A stretch of DNA of 33,098 bases from CAZQGE01 sp964592815 (GTDB taxonomy: Bacteria > Bacillota > Clostridia > Christensenellales > CAG-917): the NCBI GenBank assembly GCA_964592815.1, contig CAZQGE010000014.1, positions 1 through 33,098 on the forward strand, in the 5' to 3' direction. Under the pieces are notes generated by a model. The model ran no database searches. It had not been told where the DNA came from and worked only from the letters and a program-made list of their open reading frames with translations. Positions within the stretch are counted from its first letter, which is position 1. Every line of letters starts with the position of its first letter. Positions 16,442-23,570 of the stretch are shown here, piece after piece. The position numbers and the translations under genes are program-made.

Positions 16442-16470
16442 ATTATATTTCGTAACCGATTATGACACAA
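16442..16470 (-). promoter_or_regulatory. Predicted promoter of pth-mfd
   Basis: On the minus strand TTGTGT (16470-16465) and a perfect TATAAT (16447-16442) are 17 bp apart. The start site would fall near 16435, right at the GGAGG of pth. It overlaps, back to back, the control region of the small plus-strand ORF. Confidence 0.55.
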
Positions 16471-16556
16471 TTTTTTTGAAAGAGCAACTTTTCGCGTTAT
16501 TTTTATATAGCCGACGGGCAGTCTCGGCGGAGCGAATACGCTTTAAGGAGACAAAT

Positions 16557-16823
16557 ATGCAAAAGGATACCAAAAAAATCGTTTTAACCGTTCTGACAAT
16601 CATAATCGCTGTTGCAATGACAATCATTTCTTTAATCAGCGATAAGCCTGTGGAAAACTTGCTAGCTAAACCCGACTATTATATTTCCACAAAAGTTTTG
16701 CAACCTACAAATTGTAGCGCGTCAAATTATACGTTTTGCAGAGCAAAGAATTGTTCTCAATCGCCCGAGAACAGTCAAGTATCCCACGCCTCCCGCATTT
16801 TTCACGTCACGAGTAATTCTTAA
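16557..16823 (+). CDS. Small putative membrane peptide, possibly chimeric or decayed
   Basis: An 88-codon frame with a good AAGGAG ribosome binding site 6 nt before its ATG. The start was moved from an upstream in-frame TTG at 16476 that lies over a TTGAAA promoter element. Residues 8-28 are one hydrophobic helix after a short basic head, as in a small membrane or secreted protein. After about residue 49 the character changes: Cys/Ser/Asn-rich, with codons unlike the neighbours, over DNA that folds into hairpins (for example 16752-16758 with 16767-16773). The N-terminal half looks like a real gene. The second half may be non-coding sequence read through, perhaps because an element inserted into the gene. 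I do not recognise it. Confidence 0.4.
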   Translation: MQKDTKKIVLTVLTIIIAVAMTIISLISDKPVENLLAKPDYYISTKVLQPTNCSASNYTFCRAKNCSQSPENSQVSHASRIFHVTSNS

Positions 16824-16837
16824 AACGTCTGTCGGCA

Positions 16838-16895
16838 GGTAGCAAAGCTACCGTGGCATTAAGCCACGGGGGAGAGTGATTTTCACTCTCCCCCG
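16838..16895. ncRNA. GC-rich tandem hairpin block (structured RNA or mobile-element end)
   Basis: Three hairpins follow one another: GGTAGC-AAA-GCTACC (16838-16852), CCGTGGC-ATTAA-GCCACGG (16851-16869, competing with its neighbours by one or two bases), and a perfect 13-bp stem (16867-16879 with 16883-16895) with loop TTT and a run of five G-C pairs. The block is far richer in GC than its surroundings and has no U-tract on either strand, so it is not an ordinary terminator. A 9-bp inverted repeat, AATACGCTT (16535-16543) and AAGCGTATT (16899-16907), brackets the whole small ORF plus hairpins. Candidates are a structured RNA, a non-autonomous element, or the right end of an IS200/IS605-like element; no transposase is present. 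Confidence 0.5.
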
Positions 16896-16969
16896 ATTAA
16901 GCGTATTAAAATATTATCTCAATGTTCAGAAATTAAAGATTATCTATAATTTCTTTTAGTTTGATGCTT

Positions 16970-17434
16970 TCATATTTGTTTTTTCTTTTCGTCCCTTTTA
17001 TTCTTAAAAAAATCGCTGACAACTTTTGAACATTCTTGATGCATAATTCCACCTTCAACAATAAGGTTGTGGTTGAACAAATCTTTTTTTGTCAAATCAA
17101 TCAGACTTCCACACGCCCCCGTTTTTTTGTCATACGCACCAAAATAAACAGCCTTTATTCTGCTCATTATCATCGCGCCTACACACATTGGGCAGGGTTC
17201 AAGAGTTACGTAAAGTTCGCAATCTTCAAGCCACCAATTTTTAACAACTTCCGCCGCCTTTTGCATTGCCAAAATCTCGGCGTGGTGAATTGCACAATTA
17301 TCCCGTTCTTTTCTATTTTCCGACGTCGCAACAACTTGACCGTCTTTTACAACGACAGCCCCAACAGGAACTTCATCTGCGTTTGCGGAATTTCTGGCAA
17401 GCTCCAATGCCATTTCCATAAATTTTATATCCAT
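16970..17434 (-). CDS. tadA: tRNA-specific adenosine deaminase TadA
   Basis: A 154-residue zinc enzyme that converts the wobble adenosine-34 of tRNA-Arg(ACG) to inosine. The deaminase core is complete: zinc ligand H51 and proton-shuttle E53 in HHAEI, and C81/C84 in LEPCPMCVGAM. YFGAYDKKTGACGS and the C-terminal helices fit TadA rather than cytidine or dCMP deaminases. It starts at the ATG with AGAGG upstream, 27 nt after rlmH, and is the last gene of the walJ operon. The tail after about residue 145 is very basic. No terminator was found directly downstream; the hairpin block at 16838-16895 is the first structure met. Confidence 0.94.
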   Translation of the reverse strand: MDIKFMEMALELARNSANADEVPVGAVVVKDGQVVATSENRKERDNCAIHHAEILAMQKAAEVVKNWWLEDCELYVTLEPCPMCVGAMIMSRIKAVYFGAYDKKTGACGSLIDLTKKDLFNHNLIVEGGIMHQECSKVVSDFFKNKRDEKKKQI

Positions 17435-17461
17435 AAAACCTCTTAAAAGAAAAACGCTATA

Positions 17462-17920
17462 TCATTTATGATACGGTGTATTGTTGATAATTGTAAATGC
17501 CCTATAAATTTGCTCCGCCAACATAACTCTGAAAAGTTGATGCGGAAAAGTCATATCTGAAAACGAAAGCAACATATCCGATTTGTCTTTTAGCTTTTTG
17601 TCAAGTCCAAAACTTCCACCAATTAAAAAAGATATTTCAGAAATGCCTTCCAACGCTTTTTGACTGATCTTCTGCGCCAAAGCGTTGCTTGTAAGTTTTT
17701 CACCTTTTGGGTCTAACGCCACAACAAAGCCTTTTGCCTTTTCTAAAAGGCGATTGCTTTCAATTTCAATTTGTTCCTGTGGTGATTTTGACGCAGACGC
17801 CTCACTTAGTTCAACTACCTTAAAATCTGCGTATCTCGACATTCTTTTTACATATTCGTCCAAAGCGTCAACGTAAAACTTTTCTTTAATTTTTCCAACT
17901 GCAACAATGTTGATTTTCAT
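17462..17920 (-). CDS. rlmH: 23S rRNA pseudouridine-1915 N3-methyltransferase RlmH
   Basis: A 152-residue SPOUT-class methyltransferase acting on helix 69 of 23S rRNA. It has the family landmarks ALDPKGEKLTSN (69-79), FLIGGSFGLD (98-107), the knot segment SFSDMTFPHQLFRVMLAEQIYRA in two overlapping blocks, and the invariant end NNTPYHK. The frame is open five codons further upstream, but the ATG at 17920 forms an ATGA overlap with the stop of the preceding CPBP gene and gives the standard N-terminus MKINIVAVGKIKEKF. That coupling and a G-run about 9 nt upstream support this start. Confidence 0.95.
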   Translation of the reverse strand: MKINIVAVGKIKEKFYVDALDEYVKRMSRYADFKVVELSEASASKSPQEQIEIESNRLLEKAKGFVVALDPKGEKLTSNALAQKISQKALEGISEISFLIGGSFGLDKKLKDKSDMLLSFSDMTFPHQLFRVMLAEQIYRAFTIINNTPYHK

Positions 17921-18882
17921 CTGAGCAACCCCCAAACAAAACTAAATATAGTTGCAACGCTACCAATGGTGGCAACAACAATAAAATATATATCTTTCTT
18001 TAACGGCAAAGCGTCACACTCGCCCAAATCAATAATATCTTCTGAAACATTTCGTTCCTTAATCGATTGTTTTCTTAAATAATAAAAAATTAAAAACAAC
18101 AAGATTACGGATATAACCGAAAGCAAAATAAACACGACGTAACCCACAATCTCAGACGTAAACCATTCCTGTATTTTTGGGATAAAACCAAAAAATCCGC
18201 CGTTTTGTTCACCGTATCCACCCAACGAAACAAGACTGTTGTTGATGAAATGGATAATCATTCCGCTGTATATTGACCCCGTATAATAAACAGTAAGCGC
18301 AATGATAAAGCCGTCAAAAAATGCATAACCTGTCTGTCGGATATTTTGGTGCATTAAAGCAAAAAGCAAAGCAGATACAAAGACAAATTTTACACCGCAA
18401 TTTTTGTAGCCCGCAAAAAGCAAGCCTCTGTGTGTAAACTCCTCAAAAAACGCAGGCAAAAACGCGCTTATAAAAAGTTGCAACATAAGCAACCCGACGG
18501 TGCTGTAATCTGTCGGCGAACTGACAGACTTATATCCCGTCAAATTTATGATTATTTGCCACAACATACTTATAACTGTTGCAACGATAATCATACAAGC
18601 TGCAATTATTATTGTGAGCAAAAAATTCGCAAAGTTCAACTTCTTGAAACCAAAATCATCGGTTAAAGTCTTGATTTGGATTTTTTTGCCGTTTTCAGGA
18701 ATAAGTTTATAAAGTGTAAAAGGTAAAACTCCAAAGCACAAAATCTGTATTACCAACGAAAACCAAACGTCGGCATTTACACCTAGTTTTGAGTAAATAT
18801 CCAAGCCGCTTGTTATTCGCATAATAAGCGTGCAAAGTATAACGGTTAGATAGATAATTCCAACTTTTGCGCGTTTGGTCAT
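17917..18882 (-). CDS. CPBP-family intramembrane metalloprotease (321 aa)
   Basis: A polytopic membrane protein of the CPBP (Abi, CAAX-protease and bacteriocin-processing) family with about eight hydrophobic segments. The three catalytic motifs are intact: E147-E148 and R152 in FFEEFTHRG, H178 in FALMHQN, and H211/N215 in HFINN. It is linked by ATGA overlaps to the second CPBP gene before it and to rlmH after it, so its translation is probably coupled to both. Its similarity to the neighbouring CPBP protein suggests an old tandem duplication. Its substrate is unknown. Members elsewhere process prenylated proteins, bacteriocin leaders or anti-sigma factors; nothing here supports a particular one. 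Confidence 0.9.
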   Translation of the reverse strand: MTKRAKVGIIYLTVILCTLIMRITSGLDIYSKLGVNADVWFSLVIQILCFGVLPFTLYKLIPENGKKIQIKTLTDDFGFKKLNFANFLLTIIIAACMIIVATVISMLWQIIINLTGYKSVSSPTDYSTVGLLMLQLFISAFLPAFFEEFTHRGLLFAGYKNCGVKFVFVSALLFALMHQNIRQTGYAFFDGFIIALTVYYTGSIYSGMIIHFINNSLVSLGGYGEQNGGFFGFIPKIQEWFTSEIVGYVVFILLSVISVILLFLIFYYLRKQSIKERNVSEDIIDLGECDALPLKKDIYFIVVATIGSVATIFSFVWGLLR

Positions 18883-19976
18883 ACAAGCAACCTAACAAAA
18901 GCAATAAACCAATATAGTACAGAAAAACCAACTGCAAGCCATACGTTAATCATAGGCTGTTGCTTTCCAATGTACGGAACATTTGTTTTGCTTTCCAAAA
19001 CTCTTGAAGTTTTAATCCAACCTTGTTTTGTGAACAATGAACCAAAATATTTCCACATTGCTACAAACACGCTGTTTTGAAATTTATATTTTTTATCGCT
19101 TTTCTTTTCGTCTGCTGTTGCATAAATTGCAAATTCCTCAAATACAACTCCGTCCGAAACAACTCTATATCCGTCACGTTTATTTTCGCCAGCTCGGTAA
19201 AACAAGTAAAGCAAGCAAACCAACATAATTGCCCCAACCAAAACTGAAACAAGTCCTGTAAGGTAATTCCAGTTGCCTAGCTGTCCTATAATATTGTCCA
19301 CTTGAGGAACGTACGCTGTCAAAGTTATTGAAATAAAGTTGTTCAAAAAGTGTACTATAACGGCAGGCCAAATTGAACCTGAAATAACCACAATCAAACT
19401 AAGCACAATACCTAAACCAAATTGATGCACAGTTTGAAGTACGTTTGCGTGCATAAAACTGAACAAAAACGAACTCATAAGCACGCCAAACCAAACGCCT
19501 CTTGTGTTAAATCCGTTAAGAACAACGCCTCGCATCATAAATTCCTCGCCGAAAGCTGGCAAAATTGCCATAGCCAACAACGAAAGGAAATAAACGCCTA
19601 CGCTTGTGTACGCAGGTTGACTTACGCTTGCGCCACCCGCACCAATAACCGTCATAAACTTGACAAACAACATTGAAAGAGGCAAAAACGTCAATATTGC
19701 AGCAATTGCAATAAACGGTAAAAGCATCCATTGTTTCCAGTTTGTAAATTTTCTAACTTTTGCAACAGTCAAAAAGTCTATTTTTCTCAATGCGGAATAG
19801 ACACCAATAACAATCAAAAAAGCAATTTGAGTAACCGCATAAGGTACAAGCAACAGCAAACTACCCTTGCCAGTTATGTTGACAAACATAAAAATTATGT
19901 TCATCAAAATTGAACCACCACACAGCCCAAAAATGTATATGCTTGCGCCTTCACTTGCGCCAATAAATTTTCTCAT
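18879..19976 (-). CDS. CPBP-family intramembrane metalloprotease (365 aa)
   Basis: The larger of two adjacent CPBP proteins. Catalytic residues are E144-E145 and R149 in FGEEFMMRG, H176 in FSFMHAN, and H209/N213 in HFLNN. About eight membrane segments are visible. Unlike its neighbour, it has a cytoplasmic insertion of roughly 75 residues (about 265-340: AGENKRDGYRVVSDG through ESKTNVPYIGKQQP) before the last membrane helix. That insertion could be a regulatory or docking region. Both ends are ATGA overlaps: with walJ upstream and with the 321-aa CPBP gene downstream. No substrate can be assigned. Confidence 0.9.
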   Translation of the reverse strand: MRKFIGASEGASIYIFGLCGGSILMNIIFMFVNITGKGSLLLLVPYAVTQIAFLIVIGVYSALRKIDFLTVAKVRKFTNWKQWMLLPFIAIAAILTFLPLSMLFVKFMTVIGAGGASVSQPAYTSVGVYFLSLLAMAILPAFGEEFMMRGVVLNGFNTRGVWFGVLMSSFLFSFMHANVLQTVHQFGLGIVLSLIVVISGSIWPAVIVHFLNNFISITLTAYVPQVDNIIGQLGNWNYLTGLVSVLVGAIMLVCLLYLFYRAGENKRDGYRVVSDGVVFEEFAIYATADEKKSDKKYKFQNSVFVAMWKYFGSLFTKQGWIKTSRVLESKTNVPYIGKQQPMINVWLAVGFSVLYWFIAFVRLLV

Positions 19977-20749
19977 TCTGTTTCAAACACCTCGCTTACA
20001 AATTTTTGAGAGGCCACGCTCAAATTTATACCGCCACCTCTGGCTTCAACTTTCTCTTTTACTGTTTCAAAAGCCAAATTAGGCAAATTATTGTTTTCGC
20101 TCAAATGCCCAAGCAAAATTTCTCTGACTTCCGTCCCAACCAAACGCTCTGCAATAATCGCAGTCGCATCGTTTGACAAGTGCCCTTTATCGCTCAAAAT
20201 TCTATCTTTAAGCCAAGGCGAATACTTGCCGTTTTTAAGCATTTCAACGTCGTGATTGGCTTCAAGCAAAACTATTTGACTTTTTGAAATGTTATTGAAT
20301 ACGCCAATCGTTGGTCTGCCAATGTCAGTTGCCACACTCACTTTACCACCACAAGCGCAAAACGTGTATGCCAACGGATACGCTGCGTCGTGCGGGATTC
20401 TAAATGGTGACACTTTTATATCGCCAACTGAAAAACCATTTTCATAATTATCGACGTCCACAAGATTTTTCAAACCGCCTAAACGCACACACATTTCTCT
20501 TGAAGTAAGCGGATGTGCGTAAATTTTGGTGTGTTCTGCAAGTTTGGGCAAAGCGCAAATATGGTCTGCGTGTTCGTGCGTTACAACAATTCCGTCCAGC
20601 ATATCAACGTTCAAGCCAAAAGGTTTAAGTTCCTTGCAAATTCTTGTATAGGAAATGCCCGCATCCACCAAAAGCGCAGTATTATCAGAAAGTATCAATG
20701 TAGAATTGCCTTTGCTTCCGCTGGCAAGTGAAACAAGTTTCAAAGACAT
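19973..20749 (-). CDS. walJ: WalJ/YycJ-type metallo-beta-lactamase-fold hydrolase
   Basis: A 258-residue soluble hydrolase. The N-terminal SLASGSKGNSTLI, metal-binding THEHADH (H58, H60, D62, H63), PHDAAYPLAY, VATDIGRP, LLEANHDVEML, KDRILSDKGHLSND and LGHLSENNNLP are the hallmarks of WalJ/YycJ. In Bacillus subtilis the gene sits in the walRK operon and the protein is a DNA exonuclease linked to mismatch repair. Here it is not next to a WalRK pair but heads an operon with two CPBP proteases, rlmH and tadA. In many Bacillota, rlmH (yydA) lies close to the walRK-walJ region, so the walJ...rlmH order may be an ancestral remnant. No strong ribosome binding site precedes the ATG; the predicted leader is about 10 nt. 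Confidence 0.92.
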   Translation of the reverse strand: MSLKLVSLASGSKGNSTLILSDNTALLVDAGISYTRICKELKPFGLNVDMLDGIVVTHEHADHICALPKLAEHTKIYAHPLTSREMCVRLGGLKNLVDVDNYENGFSVGDIKVSPFRIPHDAAYPLAYTFCACGGKVSVATDIGRPTIGVFNNISKSQIVLLEANHDVEMLKNGKYSPWLKDRILSDKGHLSNDATAIIAERLVGTEVREILLGHLSENNNLPNLAFETVKEKVEARGGGINLSVASQKFVSEVFETE

Positions 20750-20765
20750 AGTTCAGCCGTCCGAA

Positions 20766-20794
20766 TTTATATTATATCCATAAAATTAAGCCAA
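20766..20794 (-). promoter_or_regulatory. Predicted promoter of the walJ-CPBP-CPBP-rlmH-tadA operon
   Basis: On the minus strand TTGGCT (20794-20789) and TATAAA (20771-20766) are 17 bp apart; a perfect TATAAT overlaps at 20776-20771 but lacks a good -35. Either choice puts the start site 10-15 nt before the ATG. Confidence 0.45.
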
Positions 20795-20800
20795 CATTAA

Positions 20801-20824
20801 AATATAGGCGTTGCCGCCTATATT
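20801..20824 (-). terminator. Terminator of the glnS operon
   Basis: A perfect 10-bp stem (20801-20810 with 20815-20824) is closed by a GCAA tetraloop on the minus strand and followed by TTTTAAT. It lies 6 nt after the last gene of the glnS operon and just upstream of the walJ promoter. The U-tract is short, so termination may be incomplete. Confidence 0.7.
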
Positions 20825-20830
20825 AAGTGC

Positions 20831-21670
20831 TTAAAGCTCTAAGGTCAAAGTTTCTATTTTATCTCCCGCCTTGTTAAGCACAAGCGAGAATATTACCCCG
20901 CACACAAACACCAAGAAAGTGAATGCAAGTTCTATGATAAAAACAATTTCCATTTGAAGTATAAATTGATTTTTTACTATCATATAAATGAGTGCAATAA
21001 GCAGCGGCACAAAGTTTAGTATCCCTAAAAACGTGTTTGCAATTTTGGAATAGAAACCAAAAATTAAGCCCAACAAAGATACCAACGCCGTAATTACCAA
21101 TGAAAAAGCACTTATTATAAATAATATGCTTAAAAGCATATTAACAGGAGGCATTCCCGCCACCCACGCAAATATTGTTCCAATAACGTTTAAGTTCAAA
21201 TCAAACACCAAATTATTGCCTAGCACCAAATAATAGTTTGCCAAAACAAAAGGTACAATGGCAAGACAAGCTATCGCAAAAATAACAAACGAAAAAACTC
21301 GTTCTTTTATCTGTTTGCTTTTTCTACGAACAGAAATTTCTTGCGTTATGGTTTCTTGGCTTTTTTCAGTTTCGGTTTCAAACACGTCTGCCCCTGGTTT
21401 TTCGGTACGCAAAATCCCGTTATCTTGTGACATATACGGCACAACAGCCAACGGAACAATTATCGGTTGCAACTGTATGGTCTTGTTTCTTGGCGCAACA
21501 ATAGGAACAGGACCTCCATTGCCGATAGGCTTAAGGACAGTCGTGTCAACTCCTACGTCTGGCTTTGGAGCAACGTACGCTTCGCTTTCAAACACTTCTT
21601 TTTGAGGTTTAATTTCAACCGCGCCGTTACTTGGCAATTTATTCAATTCTTCAGATAGTTTTTTTGACAT
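20831..21670 (-). CDS. Unrecognised four-helix membrane protein, 279 aa, with long disordered N-tail
   Basis: I do not recognise this protein. Residues 1-112 are soluble, Pro/Glu-rich and probably disordered, and contain VPYMSQDN (77-84) after a QPIIVP stretch. A basic patch (RRKSKQIKER, 115-124) leads into four membrane helices at about 125-146, 178-206, 213-232 and 240-265. The N-terminus should be cytoplasmic. The same layout and a similar first helix are seen in the 256-aa protein encoded just upstream, so the two are probable paralogues. The gene starts 13 nt after its neighbour with a strong GGGAGGAG site and ends the glnS operon. Confidence 0.8.
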   Translation of the reverse strand: MSKKLSEELNKLPSNGAVEIKPQKEVFESEAYVAPKPDVGVDTTVLKPIGNGGPVPIVAPRNKTIQLQPIIVPLAVVPYMSQDNGILRTEKPGADVFETETEKSQETITQEISVRRKSKQIKERVFSFVIFAIACLAIVPFVLANYYLVLGNNLVFDLNLNVIGTIFAWVAGMPPVNMLLSILFIISAFSLVITALVSLLGLIFGFYSKIANTFLGILNFVPLLIALIYMIVKNQFILQMEIVFIIELAFTFLVFVCGVIFSLVLNKAGDKIETLTLEL

Positions 21671-21683
21671 AACTCCTCCCTAA

Positions 21684-22454
21684 TCAATAACCTGCTTTTT
21701 TTGGCGATATGATGCTAGCCAAAACAGAAAACAACAAATTGACAACTGCCAAAAACACCATTGTGGTAATTTCTGAACTTTGCCAACCGTAAACAAAATC
21801 TGCCATAAAATCAATTTTTTCTATTCCGATTGTGCTTGCACCAATCAATGATGCAATAAATATTGCAAGAACAGAAAAAAGATAAACTATTGCGCCCAAA
21901 TAATACCTCTTAGGTTTGATAACGCCACACATACCCACAAAAGATTTTATCAAATTAACAATCAATGCAATAATACCCACCGTCAAAATCAAAGACGGCA
22001 CGCAAGCAATCCAAGCAGCGTTGACATCTGCGCCAACTCCGCCAAACGCTATTGTGGTCTGGACGGCTTGCACTAATTTGGCAATTACATTAAATTTTTG
22101 CGCAGTATAAGCAAATGGCAAAAAATCTAACGACTTGTTAAAAATGCCAAGTATGTAAGGTAAAATTGTAATTGCACCAATAATAAACATCAAGAAACCC
22201 GCCACGAAATTTTTCAATCTCATTTTGCGTTTCCACGGACGACGTTTGTCAATTTCCAATGGTTGGAAATCTTTTTGTGAATAGGGCGTAATATCCTTTT
22301 TTTTGCGTGATTCGGCGACGTCCAATCTTGGCTCTAAAACAAACTCCTGCCTAACAGAAGGCATAACCCCGCTATCCCCCGCTATCGGTGGCGCAAGCCT
22401 TATACCGTTGTTGTCAACAGTTTTATTCTTGTTGCTGTCAGACTTACCGTTCAT
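21684..22454 (-). CDS. Unrecognised four-helix membrane protein, 256 aa
   Basis: A membrane protein of unknown function. Residues 1-75 are polar and probably disordered, with TPYSQKDF at 56-63. A strongly basic segment (RRPWKRKMR) follows, then four membrane helices at about 84-104, 147-170, 184-205 and 229-250. The frame is open eight codons upstream of the chosen start, but only the ATG at 22454 has a GAGG at proper spacing. This start overlaps the end of the zinc-ribbon gene by 11 bp, indicating translational coupling. Layout and first-helix spacing match the 279-aa protein encoded next. Confidence 0.8.
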   Translation of the reverse strand: MNGKSDSNKNKTVDNNGIRLAPPIAGDSGVMPSVRQEFVLEPRLDVAESRKKKDITPYSQKDFQPLEIDKRRPWKRKMRLKNFVAGFLMFIIGAITILPYILGIFNKSLDFLPFAYTAQKFNVIAKLVQAVQTTIAFGGVGADVNAAWIACVPSLILTVGIIALIVNLIKSFVGMCGVIKPKRYYLGAIVYLFSVLAIFIASLIGASTIGIEKIDFMADFVYGWQSSEITTMVFLAVVNLLFSVLASIISPKKAGY

Positions 22455-23535
22455 CTTTTTCCTCTTTAGCTGGCGCATACTGCATAACTGGTTGGTCTTG
22501 CGTTACGTACGGCACAAAAGCTACTGGCTGCACAATAGGTGGCATTTGAAATCTTTTGTCTTCCCCAACGTCATAAGCAGGGTACGGATAACCAAACGGA
22601 TAACCACCAAAAAACGGCATTTGCGCTGGACCAGAAAAATCAGCGGGCTTTTCAACGTTTTCTTTTGCCGTTGGCGGTTCAACAGGTTTTTCAATTTTTT
22701 GAGTTTGCTTATTTTCACCTGTATAATTTTGGCTTTCAGGCAATCTTTCAAGTTCTGTGTCTGTTACAGGCGGCGGAATTATAGCTTTTTTTCGTTTTAT
22801 AGGTGGACGTTGAACAATTTTGTCCTTTGCAAGCAACAAGGTTGCTCTTGCCTTATTTCTTCCACAATGTGAACACGCAACAACGTTTAACGGGTTTATT
22901 GTTCCGCAACAAGGGCAAACGTACGTTTCGTCAATAATTTCGTCCTCATCAATTTCCGAATACGGGTCGGCATAGTAAATTGAATATTGCCTAAGTGCTT
23001 CAGCAACTTTTTTAAGTTGCAAAACGTCTTCCGAACCCAATTCGTTCAATCTCTCGTGATAGCGGTTAAGCAACTCAGCTTGTTTGTCAATTTCTTGTTG
23101 GTTTTTTCTTCTTTCAGTCTCGATTTCTTGCAAAGCCAATTCCTTTTCTTGATTAAATCGGCTACGTCTTTGGGCAATCTCTTTATCAATCGCTTGCATA
23201 CGTTCCTTTTCCATCATATCAATTTTCATTTTGGCTTTTCTACTTTCCAAGACTTCCGCGTCCGTATGAGTGTCTTCCTGAGGAATAATAGGCGCGCCAC
23301 AAGCCACGCAAAAACGTGCGCCTGGCAAATTAAGAGTCCCGCAAACAGTACACAACGGCTTGCGTAGAATAGGAAGAATGCCTCCACACTTAGCGCAGAA
23401 ACGGCTTCCCGCTCCGTTTTTTGTGCCGCAAGACGAACAGATAGTTTGATAGTTTTCTACAACGTCAGCCCCGCACTTTGAACAAAATGCTTGACCAACC
23501 TTAACCTCATTTCCGCATATTTTACAAACAAACAT
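22444..23535 (-). CDS. Zinc-ribbon / coiled-coil protein with Pro-rich tail
   Basis: A 363-residue soluble protein of unknown function. Three tandem zinc ribbons open it: C4/C7/C18/C21, C33/C36/C47/C50 and C62/C65/C76/C79. A highly charged coiled coil follows at about 95-185. A fourth ribbon (C207/C210/C221/C224) comes next, and then a Pro-rich, low-complexity tail with a GGYPFGYPYPAYD segment and, near the end, VPYVTQDQ (341-348). Similar ribbon-plus-membrane-partner genes are common in Clostridia, but I cannot assign a role. It could be a scaffold or assembly factor for the two membrane proteins encoded directly downstream. It starts 36 nt after glnS with a GGGGGT site. Confidence 0.82.
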   Translation of the reverse strand: MFVCKICGNEVKVGQAFCSKCGADVVENYQTICSSCGTKNGAGSRFCAKCGGILPILRKPLCTVCGTLNLPGARFCVACGAPIIPQEDTHTDAEVLESRKAKMKIDMMEKERMQAIDKEIAQRRSRFNQEKELALQEIETERRKNQQEIDKQAELLNRYHERLNELGSEDVLQLKKVAEALRQYSIYYADPYSEIDEDEIIDETYVCPCCGTINPLNVVACSHCGRNKARATLLLAKDKIVQRPPIKRKKAIIPPPVTDTELERLPESQNYTGENKQTQKIEKPVEPPTAKENVEKPADFSGPAQMPFFGGYPFGYPYPAYDVGEDKRFQMPPIVQPVAFVPYVTQDQPVMQYAPAKEEKDER

Positions 23536-23570
23536 ACTATTACCCCCAACGTCTTAAACGCAACTTAGCC

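Noticed and set aside
16476..16556. TTG-started extension of the small membrane ORF
   Set aside because: The TTG belongs to a TTGAAA promoter-like element, and a strong AAGGAG favours the ATG at 16557.
16838..16895. Reading the tandem hairpins as a simple rho-independent terminator of tadA
   Set aside because: Neither strand has a U-tract after the hairpins, and three tandem stems are unlike the window's other terminators. A role in stabilising RNA ends remains possible.
16801..16900. T-box, tmRNA, 6S RNA, SRP RNA or a known riboswitch in the hairpin region
   Set aside because: I looked for the T-box GGTGG core, the tmRNA tag frame, SRP GGAA loops and common aptamer cores by eye and found none.
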